From: Eubacterium sp.
GTDB taxonomy: Bacteria; Bacillota; Clostridia; Lachnospirales; Lachnospiraceae
DNA: 64,000 nt
Direction: 5' to 3'
NCBI GenBank assembly: GCA_017634555.1
Contig: JAGBNF010000011.1
Span: forward strand, 1-64,000
In this document: positions 34,980 to 43,479 of the stretch, in pieces
Position numbering within the stretch: position 1 is the first letter of the stretch
How the letters are laid out: the number at the start of each line of letters is the position of its first letter
Translations under genes and position numbers: made by a program
The notes under the pieces: model-generated
Database searches by the model: none
The model's input: only the letters and a program-made list of their open reading frames with translations
What the model was told of the DNA's origin: nothing

Positions 34980-35010
34980 TTGACTCATCCCCAAGGGCAG
35001 GGTTTATAGT
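34980..35010 (+). promoter_or_regulatory. MerR-type promoter (19-bp spacer) of the split ABC operon
   Basis: TTGACT (34980-34985) and TATAGT (35005-35010) are 19 bp apart, the long spacing that MerR-family activators correct. The spacer holds the dyad CCC-CAA-GGG typical of drug-sensing MerR sites. A MerR gene closes the operon, so autoregulation is likely. The start point would fall about 35 bp before ATG 35051, supporting that start. Confidence 0.8.
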
Positions 35011-35050
35011 GGGATTTAAGAGAAAACTAATCCGTATCGGAGGGGATGAA

Positions 35051-35974
35051 ATGTCGGTACTTCGTACATTAATTAAGAGAAATAAAGTATGGGTCATGGC
35101 ATCGGTCATGCTGTCACTCATCGCAAATCTCACGCAGATGATCTACATGTATTATGTGGGCGAGCTTGTAAATAAGATTGAATCCAGAACGGCGGTGAGC
35201 ATCGTATTTATAGTCCTGTTGGCAGCCTTAATAGGATTAAGTGTGATAACGCTTTTTATGAATCAGTATGTGGGCCGTATTGCCGCAGAAAAAATGGCGC
35301 ATACACTCAGAATGGGCTATGCCGCGAAGATGATACACCGATCCGTGGAGCATGGAAAAGAATGCGACACGGCGTCGATAATGTCGGTGGCACAGAATGA
35401 GCTTGCACAGGCAGACGGGTATCTCGTAAATGTATTCTTTGATATCACGGGAATGCTCCTTATGGGAATCCTTGCAACGGTATTTATGTTTATTCAAAAT
35501 GTAATCCTTACCCTCGTGCTTCTTATTCCGACTCTTTTCATTCTGGTATACGTCGGATTCTCAAGCAGAAGTCTTTCATCGATAGTATCCGCAGCGCAGA
35601 ATGAAAAAATGAAGATGAATAAGGCAGGCTTTGCGGCAGTTCACGCATTTCCTGCGATAAAGACCTTTGAGGGCGAAGAGCTATGCAGGAAGGCGATGGA
35701 TGAAAGGCTGATCAGCTGGACAAAGCATCAGACAAAGGTCGGAAGGTTTTCGGCTTTGTATAATACACTTTCGGGAATCATGTCCCGTGTTCCTCTGATG
35801 ATGATGCTTCTGGCAGGCGGATATATGGTCATTAAGGGAAAGATACTGATGGGTACGCTCGTGCTTTTCCTTAATCTTCAGAACAGTCTTACACAGTCCA
35901 TAATGAATCTTCCGAACTGGATCGCAGGCTTTAAGGTGTTTACGACAAATCTGTCTAGAGTTGATATAGAGTGA
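35051..35974 (+). CDS. ABC exporter membrane subunit without ATPase
   Basis: This 307-aa protein consists only of a type-1 exporter membrane domain with about six helices (VMASVMLSLIANLTQMIYMYYVGELV, later VFMFIQNVILTLVLLIP). It ends where a fused ATPase would usually begin. ATG 35051 is preferred to the frame's earlier start at 34928 because GGAGGGG precedes it and the MerR promoter lies just upstream. The ATPase is the next gene. Such split arrangements are less common than fused half-transporters. Confidence 0.82.
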   Translation: MSVLRTLIKRNKVWVMASVMLSLIANLTQMIYMYYVGELVNKIESRTAVSIVFIVLLAALIGLSVITLFMNQYVGRIAAEKMAHTLRMGYAAKMIHRSVEHGKECDTASIMSVAQNELAQADGYLVNVFFDITGMLLMGILATVFMFIQNVILTLVLLIPTLFILVYVGFSSRSLSSIVSAAQNEKMKMNKAGFAAVHAFPAIKTFEGEELCRKAMDERLISWTKHQTKVGRFSALYNTLSGIMSRVPLMMMLLAGGYMVIKGKILMGTLVLFLNLQNSLTQSIMNLPNWIAGFKVFTTNLSRVDIE

Positions 35975-35984
35975 GGATACGAAA

Positions 35985-36623
35985 ATGATAGAATTAAATA
36001 ATGTGACATATACATATGAGAATCATCCGGTTTTCGAGCACATTTCTCTTAAGGTTGAGAAGGGTCAGAAGGTCGGAATAGTAGGTGAAAGCGGATGCGG
36101 AAAGAGCACGCTTCTTAAATTGATTGCGGGACTCTATGCTCCGACAGAGGGAAGTGTGATCGTTGCGGGAGAAAGTGTTCCTACTAATATCACGAAGAAG
36201 GTTTCGGTGGTAATGCAGTCACCGATGCTGCTGCCCCTTACCATACGAGAGAATATAACCATGGGGCATGAATATTCTTCCACGTGGATAGACAGAGTTG
36301 TTGATGCTGCGAATATCAGAAGCTGGATAGACACCCTCGATAAAGGTCTTGATACTTATCTCGGTGACCGTGCGGATGAGCTGTCCGGAGGTCAGGCACA
36401 GCGTATAGCCATAGCGAGAGCCATATGCAAAGATGCTGATATCCTTCTGCTTGATGAACCGACTTCTGCGCTGGACGGCGAAAATGCAGCGTCCGTTCTT
36501 GAAGCATTAAATCGTTATGCGGCTGATAAAACCGTGATACATGTAACCCATAGGCCTGAGCATCTATCCGGTTACGACCGCATTTTCTCCATGAAGGCAG
36601 GTGAGATATCGGATGAATCATAA
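35985..36623 (+). CDS. ABC exporter ATP-binding subunit
   Basis: This 212-aa stand-alone ATPase has Walker A GESGCGKST, Q loop VVMQSPM, signature ELSGGQAQRIAI, Walker B ILLLDEPTSALD and switch His in HVTHRPEHL. It is of exporter type (MsbA-like) and lies between two exporter membrane subunits. It probably drives the heterodimer of both. It overlaps the next gene by eleven bases. Confidence 0.92.
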   Translation: MIELNNVTYTYENHPVFEHISLKVEKGQKVGIVGESGCGKSTLLKLIAGLYAPTEGSVIVAGESVPTNITKKVSVVMQSPMLLPLTIRENITMGHEYSSTWIDRVVDAANIRSWIDTLDKGLDTYLGDRADELSGGQAQRIAIARAICKDADILLLDEPTSALDGENAASVLEALNRYAADKTVIHVTHRPEHLSGYDRIFSMKAGEISDES

Positions 36624-37608
36624 GGTCATTAAAATTCTTAAAGAGCTCGGATTATGGAAAACATTTGTCATAGTAATGATCTTGAGATCACCCTTTGATT
36701 TTTTGAATTCCGTGCTTAATGCAAATATGCTGGAAAGCTTTATACGTCTGACAGACCAAAGAGACAGTAATAATCTTTCCAGGACTTTCTGGGTATTCCT
36801 GCTGCTCACTTTTCTGCTGTTTGCTTACAACGCAAGCATCTGGGCAACCGTTGCGGTAAAGACAGATATGATGCTGCACAGACGCCTCAGAATGAAGCTG
36901 CTTGAATCAATGCTGTCACGTACTCAGCAGGAAATGGAAGAATACTCGGAAGGTGACTGGATTACCCGAATCAACAGTGACGTGGATAAAGTGGCGGATT
37001 ATCTGACAGCGCCGATAAATTTTATGCATTCCATGATCGCCGTTGTCAATTTTGTACTTTCGTCGGTGATACTTATACTTCTCAATCCAACACTGTTCGG
37101 TATATCAATATTTCTAATGATACCGTTCTTCATACTTAGCAGTATCGTGATAGTAAAAAATATTCCGAAGTTCAGAAAGAACGCACAGGAATCCTTCGCA
37201 AGGTATACGAACTGGATGGGGCCTATAGTTGAATCGGGAGATGCAATCGCGGTTTTTGGCGGACAGGATATCGTGCTGGAAAAGGTCAGAGAAGAAAGCG
37301 AGAAGATAATGCGGGAAAATGTGAAAGCACATAAAAGGACTGCATGGTCTTCTGCAGTGACCGCCACATCCGGAATGACGGGTTATATATTGCTTCTCCT
37401 CATCGGAAATAGTATGATTGGAACTAAGGTAAGGGATATTGCCGAGCTTATGAAGATAACGCAGTACCGCGGCCATATGATGATGGGCATTATGTGTGTA
37501 AATGCGGGCATAAACAATATGAAGACAAACCTTACCGGTGCAGTAAGAGTTGATGAGATCCTTGAAGGCAGAGATGATCGGGAGATTATAGAGAAGAAGG
37601 CTTCATGA
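36613..37608 (+). CDS. second ABC exporter membrane subunit without ATPase
   Basis: This 331-aa protein has six membrane helices and the coupling-helix region (EYSEGDWITRINSDVDKV, FGGQDIVLEKV) characteristic of type-1 exporters, with no ATPase domain. ATG 36613 overlaps the ATPase stop and fits translational coupling. Together with 35051-35974 it would form the membrane pair around one ATPase gene product, used twice. Confidence 0.82.
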   Translation: MNHKVIKILKELGLWKTFVIVMILRSPFDFLNSVLNANMLESFIRLTDQRDSNNLSRTFWVFLLLTFLLFAYNASIWATVAVKTDMMLHRRLRMKLLESMLSRTQQEMEEYSEGDWITRINSDVDKVADYLTAPINFMHSMIAVVNFVLSSVILILLNPTLFGISIFLMIPFFILSSIVIVKNIPKFRKNAQESFARYTNWMGPIVESGDAIAVFGGQDIVLEKVREESEKIMRENVKAHKRTAWSSAVTATSGMTGYILLLLIGNSMIGTKVRDIAELMKITQYRGHMMMGIMCVNAGINNMKTNLTGAVRVDEILEGRDDREIIEKKAS

Positions 37609-38105
37609 CAGAGGTAAACGGTATGGATGAAAATACAGATTTTCAATTACTGAAGATAGGCGAGCTTGCGGCTATGGCGGGTATATCCGTAAAGGCCATG
37701 AGAGTTTATGAGAAGAAGGATATAATAAAGCCCGTTCATGTGGATGATGAAACCGGATATCGTTATTATTCGGCGGGGCAGCTGCAGCAGCTGGAGGCAC
37801 TGCTTGCACTTCAGGATATGGGGGTTACACTGAATGAGATCGCACTCATCATGTCCGGCCAATGCAGCAAGGAAGAAATGTCTGAGCTTGTCGAAAAGAA
37901 GAAGGCAGTTCTGCAGGAGCTTATCTGGAAGACCGAAGCTAAGAAGAAGGCACTCGATAATATCAACAGAGACTTCGAACAGTGGGCGGTAAATGATAAG
38001 ACCGCAGAGATGACTGATGAAGAAAGAGCGAAGAGCCTTGCAAAGCTTGCAGTATTAAATGAGGAAAATGTGCGCCAGATCTTAAGTGAAGTAGTATGGC
38101 TATAA
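37605..38105 (+). CDS. MerR-family regulator of the ABC operon
   Basis: This 166-aa protein has the MerR winged helix (LKIGELAAMAGISVKAMRVYEKK and YRYYSAGQLQQLEALL) and a coiled-coil dimerisation helix, with a short C-terminus that may bind an effector. It overlaps the exporter gene's stop (ATGA). It probably activates the 19-bp-spacer promoter at 34980, turning on the exporter when a toxic compound is present. This is inference from operon design. Confidence 0.9.
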   Translation: MTEVNGMDENTDFQLLKIGELAAMAGISVKAMRVYEKKDIIKPVHVDDETGYRYYSAGQLQQLEALLALQDMGVTLNEIALIMSGQCSKEEMSELVEKKKAVLQELIWKTEAKKKALDNINRDFEQWAVNDKTAEMTDEERAKSLAKLAVLNEENVRQILSEVVWL

Positions 38106-38111
38106 AAAAGG

Positions 38112-38141
38112 ACACCCGGAAGTTAATTCCGGGTGTTTTTG
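38112..38141 (+). terminator. Rho-independent terminator
   Basis: ACACCCGGAA (38112-38121) pairs with TTCCGGGTGT (38127-38136) and TTTTTG follows. It ends the ABC-MerR operon before the convergent rml genes. Confidence 0.93.
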
Positions 38142-38175
38142 GGTTAGTATATAAAATTAATATGTTATGCGATTT

Positions 38176-38748
38176 TTAGAGTCCGCGCTCCTTCATATAT
38201 TCCTTAATGCCACTCCACTTATGATCCTTATCGGATATAGTGAGGTCTTCTACTGACATTCCTTCAGGCATTATCCAATCGATACCGATATCAGGATCTG
38301 ACCAGAGAAGGCCGCCCTCATCATTTGGATGATAGAAATCGGTACATTTATAAGCAAATTCAGCATAATCGGAAAGAACGATGAAGCCGTGTGCGAAATT
38401 CTTTGGAATGAAATACTGCTTCTTGTTCTCGGCTGAAAGTACAACACCATGCCACTTTCCGAATGTCTTTGAACCCTCTCTAAGATCTACGGCAACATCA
38501 AATACTGTACCGCTGACTACTCTTACGAGCTTATCCTGAGGGAATTCCTTCTGGAAATGGAGTCCTCTGAGAACACCCTTCTTGGATGCTGACTGATTGT
38601 CCTGAACAAATGTCATATCTATTCCGACTTCCTTCATGTCATTGTAGTTGTATGTCTCCATGAAGTAGCCACGCTCATCACCGAAGATTGTAGGTGTGAT
38701 AACCTTAAGTCCTTCGATTTCACATTCTTCTACCTGTATTTTACCCAT
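38176..38748 (-). CDS. rfbC: dTDP-4-dehydrorhamnose 3,5-epimerase
   Basis: This 190-aa RmlC epimerase inverts C3 and C5 of dTDP-4-keto-6-deoxyglucose on the way to dTDP-rhamnose. The cupin fold motifs FGDERGYFMETY, VLRGLHFQ (catalytic His) and AEFAYKCTDFYHP (Tyr) are present. It follows rmlB by 14 bp on the same strand. The companion rmlA and rmlD genes are not in this window, so the pathway is split across the genome or shared with another sugar route. Confidence 0.95.
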   Translation of the reverse strand: MGKIQVEECEIEGLKVITPTIFGDERGYFMETYNYNDMKEVGIDMTFVQDNQSASKKGVLRGLHFQKEFPQDKLVRVVSGTVFDVAVDLREGSKTFGKWHGVVLSAENKKQYFIPKNFAHGFIVLSDYAEFAYKCTDFYHPNDEGGLLWSDPDIGIDWIMPEGMSVEDLTISDKDHKWSGIKEYMKERGL

Positions 38749-38762
38749 GATTGATTTCTCCT

Positions 38763-39782
38763 TTATCTATTTCCATACATCTTTTCGTAATAGTTCTGGT
38801 ATTCGCCTGAAATGATCGGCTCCCACCATTCCTGATTATCAAGATACCACTTGATCGTCTTCTTGATTCCGTCGGCAAACATTGTCTCAGGAAGCCATCC
38901 GAGCTCGTTGTGGATCTTTGTAGGATCGATAGCATATCTCATGTCATGACCCTTACGGTCAGCAACATATGTGATAAGGCTTTCAGGCTTTCCGAGTTCC
39001 TTGCAGATAAGCTTAACGATATCGATATTCTTCATCTCGTTGTGACCGCCGATGTTGTAAACCTCACCGACTCTTCCGTTATGGATAACAAGGTCGATAG
39101 CCTTGCAGTGATCCTCTACATACAGCCAGTCTCTGACATTAAGACCTTCACCGTAAACAGGAAGTGGCTTGTCATGAAGTGTATTGATGATCATGAGCGG
39201 AATAAGCTTCTCAGGGAAGTGGTATGGTCCGTAATTGTTTGAGCAGCGGCTGATAGAAACCGGAAGACCGAAGGTTCTGTGATATGCGAGAACCAGAAGG
39301 TCTGCACCTGCCTTTGATGAGCTGTATGGGCTGCTTGTATGGATAGGTGTCTCCTCTGTGAAGAAGAGGTCAGGTCTGTCGAGTGGAAGATCTCCGTAAA
39401 CCTCGTCAGTAGATACCTGATGATATCTCTTGATTCCATACTTTCTGCAGGCATCCATAAGAACAGATGTTCCGATTACGTTTGTCTCAAGGAAGATTGA
39501 CGGATTCTCGATAGAACGGTCAACGTGGCTCTCGGCTGCAAAGTTTACAACCATATCCGGATGCTCTTCCTCGAAGAGCTTCTCTACTGCAGCTCTGTCA
39601 GTAATGCTTTCCTTTACAAATCTGAAATTTGGATTATCCATAACAGGAGCAAGTGTTGAAAGATTGCCTGCGTATGTGAGGCAGTCAAGACACACGATCC
39701 TGTAATCAGGATACTTATTTAACATGTGAAAGATAAAATTGCTGCCGATGAAACCGGCACCGCCTGTAACTATGATTGTCAT
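38763..39782 (-). CDS. rfbB: dTDP-glucose 4,6-dehydratase
   Basis: This 339-aa SDR enzyme converts dTDP-glucose to dTDP-4-keto-6-deoxyglucose. It shows the NAD-binding GGAGFIGSN, the active-site STDEVYGDL, and the YSSSKAGAD catalytic Tyr/Lys pair. AAAGGAG precedes the ATG on its strand. It forms an operon with rfbC, apparently read from a MerR-type promoter at 39871-39901. Confidence 0.95.
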   Translation of the reverse strand: MTIIVTGGAGFIGSNFIFHMLNKYPDYRIVCLDCLTYAGNLSTLAPVMDNPNFRFVKESITDRAAVEKLFEEEHPDMVVNFAAESHVDRSIENPSIFLETNVIGTSVLMDACRKYGIKRYHQVSTDEVYGDLPLDRPDLFFTEETPIHTSSPYSSSKAGADLLVLAYHRTFGLPVSISRCSNNYGPYHFPEKLIPLMIINTLHDKPLPVYGEGLNVRDWLYVEDHCKAIDLVIHNGRVGEVYNIGGHNEMKNIDIVKLICKELGKPESLITYVADRKGHDMRYAIDPTKIHNELGWLPETMFADGIKKTIKWYLDNQEWWEPIISGEYQNYYEKMYGNR

Positions 39783-39839
39783 ATTGTAACTCCTTTCGTG
39801 TTATCAAATTATCTGAATGTTTAAAACTTAATGCGCGCG

Positions 39840-39855
39840 TGATAATTAATTATCA
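39840..39855. promoter_or_regulatory. 16-bp perfect palindrome upstream of rfbB
   Basis: TGATAATTAATTATCA is a perfect palindrome lying between the rfbB start and its MerR-type promoter, in the 5' leader. Half-sites are those of the ATTATC-N5-GATAAT family but in the opposite order. Its role is unclear; it may be a regulator-binding site. Confidence 0.45.
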
Positions 39856-39870
39856 AATTCAACTGTTAAC

Positions 39871-39901
39871 ACTATAAAGGGTGACGTTACGTCATGTGCA
39901 A
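39871..39901 (-). promoter_or_regulatory. MerR-type promoter of rfbB-rfbC
   Basis: On the minus strand TTGCAC (39901-39896) and TATAGT (39876-39871) are separated by 19 bp. The spacer holds the dyad TGACGT-A-ACGTCA (39882-39894). This is the layout of promoters activated by MerR proteins. A MerR-methyltransferase fusion gene ends only 18 bp upstream, on the same strand. Confidence 0.7.
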
Positions 39902-39918
39902 GCACTTTTTTTGAAAAA

Positions 39919-41151
39919 TTAGAATGCCTTGAAAAATCCGGCTTCTTTGGTGATTTTGAAGCCTTTTCTATGTGATACTTTTTTCTCTATATATGACTTA
40001 AAGTCTTTATATTTATCTACGATATACTGATTTTGGTTGCCGTGACAGGACATTATGTACTCGAGAAGAGGCTCAGCCTTATCAACGATAAGAGCATCAT
40101 CATAGATGTTCTTTTCTACATTATCAAAGTATTTACTTAGTATTTCGGCACCGTTATCGAGACCAAATACACTGTAAAGATCTGTTGCCGAAAGATCTAT
40201 TCTTTCATCAAAGCCTTTAACGAGTTCGGTTATCTCATGCATATGCTTCTGTCCGTATGTACTTGCATAGAGTACTCCGCCGAGCTTAAGGACTCTTCTT
40301 ATTTCCTTTGCGGCATCCTCGGGATTGTCACAGTAGAAGAGTGTATGATTTGCAATTACCACATCAAAGCTGTCTTCGGGATATGGGATATTGTTGCAGT
40401 CAAACTCCTCAAAGCTGATTATCTTTTTTAGTCTGTTGATGTTAACGGTCGGAACAGATTTATGTTCAACTTCATTGAATATGGCTTTTGAAGCATCCTG
40501 AAGCATACCTCCCGAGATATCGGAAAGGATGATAGAGGTTCCGCGGCCTGTTGGTATATTATCGGAATTCTCAACCCAGAGAGCACCGTTACCGCAGCCT
40601 ATCTCAAGAATCTTCATTCCCGATTTAAGCTTCATTTCTCTGAAAAGCCATGGGAACCAGCCTTCCTTATTTACAGAATAAAGCTTATGCAGGCGGATTC
40701 TTGCCGATACGTTGTTGGCATTATGATACTGGATATTGAGACTGTTCTCCATACTTGTAAGATTGATGAGACGGAGCATTTTCTCCCAGTCGATCTCGCG
40801 GCCTTCCTCGTAGGCGGCAAGAGTATCGTTTATAGCCTTCTGCACCAGCATCATCTGGTCAATCTTATCATTGATGAGTGTCTGCTGCAGCTTCATGGAG
40901 TCTACCATGAAGTTTTTGTCGTCAGCCTTTACCATCAGCTCCTTTATCTCATCCAATGAAAATCCGAGATATTTGTAAAGCAGTATCTGCTGGAGACGAA
41001 CAAGGTCATCAGATGTATAGTATCTGGAGCCTGTGGCTTCATCCACATAGCTCGGCTTAAGTATATTCTGTTTATCATAGAACCTTACGGTCCTTACGGA
41101 AACTTTGGCCATCTTGGCAAAACGGCCGGAGGATATATAACGTTCGTCCAT
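39919..41151 (-). CDS. MerR regulator fused to a SAM-dependent methyltransferase
   Basis: This 410-aa protein has an N-terminal MerR domain (FAKMAKVSVRTVRFYDKQ and YYTSDDLVRLQQILLYKYLGF, ~1-115) and a class I methyltransferase in the second half: motif I ILEIGCGNGALW, then DVVIANHTLFY and LKLGGVLYASTYG. ATG 41151 is preferred over 41166 because GGAG lies nine bases before it. It is divergent from a CPBP-protease gene. Whether methyl transfer acts on the ligand (self-inactivating drug sensing) or on another target is unknown. Confidence 0.88.
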   Translation of the reverse strand: MDERYISSGRFAKMAKVSVRTVRFYDKQNILKPSYVDEATGSRYYTSDDLVRLQQILLYKYLGFSLDEIKELMVKADDKNFMVDSMKLQQTLINDKIDQMMLVQKAINDTLAAYEEGREIDWEKMLRLINLTSMENSLNIQYHNANNVSARIRLHKLYSVNKEGWFPWLFREMKLKSGMKILEIGCGNGALWVENSDNIPTGRGTSIILSDISGGMLQDASKAIFNEVEHKSVPTVNINRLKKIISFEEFDCNNIPYPEDSFDVVIANHTLFYCDNPEDAAKEIRRVLKLGGVLYASTYGQKHMHEITELVKGFDERIDLSATDLYSVFGLDNGAEILSKYFDNVEKNIYDDALIVDKAEPLLEYIMSCHGNQNQYIVDKYKDFKSYIEKKVSHRKGFKITKEAGFFKAF

Positions 41152-41374
41152 ACGTCCAATCTCCATTTAGTGACAGCATATGAAATACGGATTGCCCATT
41201 TCTGACGAAATTCTCGCAATCCTGGAAATACTCAGAAATCAAGTCATATTATAGCATAGTTTATTGGAACTGGTATATTTAAGAAACAGTTTAGAAATAC
41301 AGAAGAATCAGATTAAGACTATTTCTTTGGGATATTGTACTATGACTATGCTAAGTATAAAGGAGATGAAAAAA

Positions 41375-42220
41375 ATGAGAGAAACAATTAAAAAGAAAAC
41401 AGTAATATCATGTATGGTCATATTTGCGATTCTGATCTTCGTTCATGGATTTGAAGCAATCGTAATTCGTATGGATGAGACAGTAGTTGGGGAAAACTTC
41501 ATTAATAAGGTTTTCGGAATCCTTGTATTTGTAGTTATCCTTAGAATACTGGGATGGAAAAAGGAAGATATAGGATTTAAGAAGGATGGAGCAGTAAAAT
41601 GTATAGGAATTGGACTGGTGCTTGCGGTTATTTCCTTTATTATTGCCTACAGTGCAGAGGTTATCATCCTTAAGGCAGGCGGACATGACATTGGTTTCGG
41701 AATCTTCACAACAGGCTTTTCACTTACAGGAGAGGCAGAGGTTCATACAGGAATCGGATTCATACTGATGTGCATTTTCTTTAACATTATAAATGTTGTC
41801 ATGGAAGAGGGTACTTTCAGAGGACTCTTTAATAAGATCGTAGGAATAAATCATTCACAGAGATTTGCGATTCTCTTTCAGGCGATTTTATTCGGTGTTT
41901 GGCATATAGTAACTCCGATGCATAATCTGATCGATGGCGATATAAGTGTTGGCGCATTTGTCGGACTCAGCGTAGGATATATCATTCTTGCAGGTATGAT
42001 GGGAATTAAGTGGGGACTTCTTTATAGAATGACCGGAAGTCTTTATGCAGGAATGGCAGATCACTTCTTCAATAACTGCATAGCAACAAATCTTCTTCAT
42101 GTAACGACAGAGAGCGGTACAGATGAGATGATGATAGTTCGTGTTATGATCGCACAGCTTCTGTCCTTCGTGGCAATACTGCTGATTTCTAAGAAAGTGC
42201 AGAGTACAGAGCAGAACTAA
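41375..42220 (+). CDS. CPBP-family intramembrane protease (CAAX-like)
   Basis: This 281-aa membrane protein has about eight helices and the family catalytic set: EE in VVMEEGTFRGLF, a His in ILFGVWHIV and the last motif ADHFFNNC. ATG 41375 follows AAAGGAG; the frame is open from 41264, but no start site precedes it. Divergent from the MerR-methyltransferase gene, so the pair may share control. Bacterial members can process peptides or confer bacteriocin immunity; the substrate is unknown. Confidence 0.87.
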   Translation: MRETIKKKTVISCMVIFAILIFVHGFEAIVIRMDETVVGENFINKVFGILVFVVILRILGWKKEDIGFKKDGAVKCIGIGLVLAVISFIIAYSAEVIILKAGGHDIGFGIFTTGFSLTGEAEVHTGIGFILMCIFFNIINVVMEEGTFRGLFNKIVGINHSQRFAILFQAILFGVWHIVTPMHNLIDGDISVGAFVGLSVGYIILAGMMGIKWGLLYRMTGSLYAGMADHFFNNCIATNLLHVTTESGTDEMMIVRVMIAQLLSFVAILLISKKVQSTEQN

Positions 42221-42240
42221 TCAGTAAAAGACAGCTTATT

Positions 42241-42266
42241 GAGACGGTTTCGGCCGTCTCTTTTTT
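42241..42266 (+). terminator. Rho-independent terminator
   Basis: GAGACGG (42241-42247) pairs with CCGTCTC (42254-42260) and TTTTTT follows. It lies just before the next promoter. Confidence 0.9.
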
Positions 42267-42274
42267 AATTTGAC

Positions 42275-42320
42275 TTGACATATTATCAAAACGATATTAA
42301 CATATTATCAAAGTGATAAT
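42275..42320 (+). promoter_or_regulatory. promoter with two ATTATC-N5-GATAAT-type operators (site C)
   Basis: TTGACA (42275-42280). The first operator ATTATC-AAAAC-GATATT (42282-42298) fills the spacer up to a poor -10 (TAACAT, 42298-42303). The second, ATTATC-AAAGT-GATAAT (42304-42320), covers the start region. The gene begins at 42340 with GAAGGAG. Two tandem operators suggest tight or cooperative control. Confidence 0.7.
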
Positions 42321-42339
42321 ATGAAAGAGAAGGAGCATT

Positions 42340-43479
42340 ATGGAAAAAACTTCCGGAAAAAAGATAGTAAAAAGAATTGTTATAGCTGCTATAGCCGTTA
42401 TAGTAGTTATTCTGATGGCACCACTTTGCCGATATATGTGGATGAGATTCAGGGTGCTTGGAAATATGAAAAGAATCTATAAGGATGCACATTTTGTAAA
42501 TTTCAGCTGTGACAGTAAGCCTATACCGGAAGGCCACCTGGACAGTTATGTATGGTATGGAGGTGAGGAGCCGGAGGGACCACTCTATGCATTTACAATA
42601 GAAGATTCTGAAGGTAGAAACGGATGGGGTTACGCCAGAAAAGATGGGACGGTAATACTGGATAATTATTCAGGCATATATTATCTTCAGGATACGATAG
42701 ATTACTTTGAAAGAGTGGTTGACTTTCAGACTAATTTTCCTGAACTGGAATGCACTCCTGTACGTGTCAGTCCTGAGAATTCAAGGCGTCTGGTGTATAC
42801 GGAGGACTGTTCGACTTTTGAAGGGTACATGAAGGCTCGCCTGGTTGGGTCAATGTCTTGGACAGGACAGGGATTTTCGGGAATAGGTGTCGGACTGAAT
42901 ACAGACGATTATCAATATGTATATGATATTAATCAGATTCTGCGTCAGGCTGATTTTGAGGTGTGTGTGGAATATATGACTACACGTGAAGACATAACGG
43001 ACGAAGACTTAAAGGGAACAGGTTTTGAATTGGGACATTATTATCCTTTTGGGGCAGAAAGATATGATACAGCTGTTCTTGGAGATATGAGTATGTATGA
43101 AAGAATGAAAGAACAGGATCATCCGTTGTTTGTAATTGAGATAACTAAGAAAGGAACGCTGGCGGAAAGTTATACATTAAATTACAATGGTAGTATAACT
43201 AAAAAGGATGAAGAAAAAGGTACTGAAGAGCAAAGGAAAATATCGGATGAGGACTATATAAAAATCTATAGATTTGCAAGTGGGACTCATTTTGATATCA
43301 AAAAGGCATTTACTTCAGGAGATGAAGAAAGTGACAGGCATATAAAGGTTACACTATTTAATTTCTGGACCAGAAAAGATGGGAAAGAGATGCATTTTGA
43401 ATATAAGCTGTATGATGTAGATGAGCCGGATGATAAGCTGTGTCCTATCATGGAACTTATAGAGGGGTATTTTGAATGA
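42340..43479 (+). CDS. membrane-anchored protein of unknown function
   Basis: This 379-aa protein has one N-terminal membrane helix (IVKRIVIAAIAVIVVILMAPL) and a large extracytoplasmic domain. No known fold is evident by eye. Its last four bases overlap the start of the following lipoprotein gene (ATGA), so the two are coupled. It is controlled by operator site C. Confidence 0.65.
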   Translation: MEKTSGKKIVKRIVIAAIAVIVVILMAPLCRYMWMRFRVLGNMKRIYKDAHFVNFSCDSKPIPEGHLDSYVWYGGEEPEGPLYAFTIEDSEGRNGWGYARKDGTVILDNYSGIYYLQDTIDYFERVVDFQTNFPELECTPVRVSPENSRRLVYTEDCSTFEGYMKARLVGSMSWTGQGFSGIGVGLNTDDYQYVYDINQILRQADFEVCVEYMTTREDITDEDLKGTGFELGHYYPFGAERYDTAVLGDMSMYERMKEQDHPLFVIEITKKGTLAESYTLNYNGSITKKDEEKGTEEQRKISDEDYIKIYRFASGTHFDIKKAFTSGDEESDRHIKVTLFNFWTRKDGKEMHFEYKLYDVDEPDDKLCPIMELIEGYFE

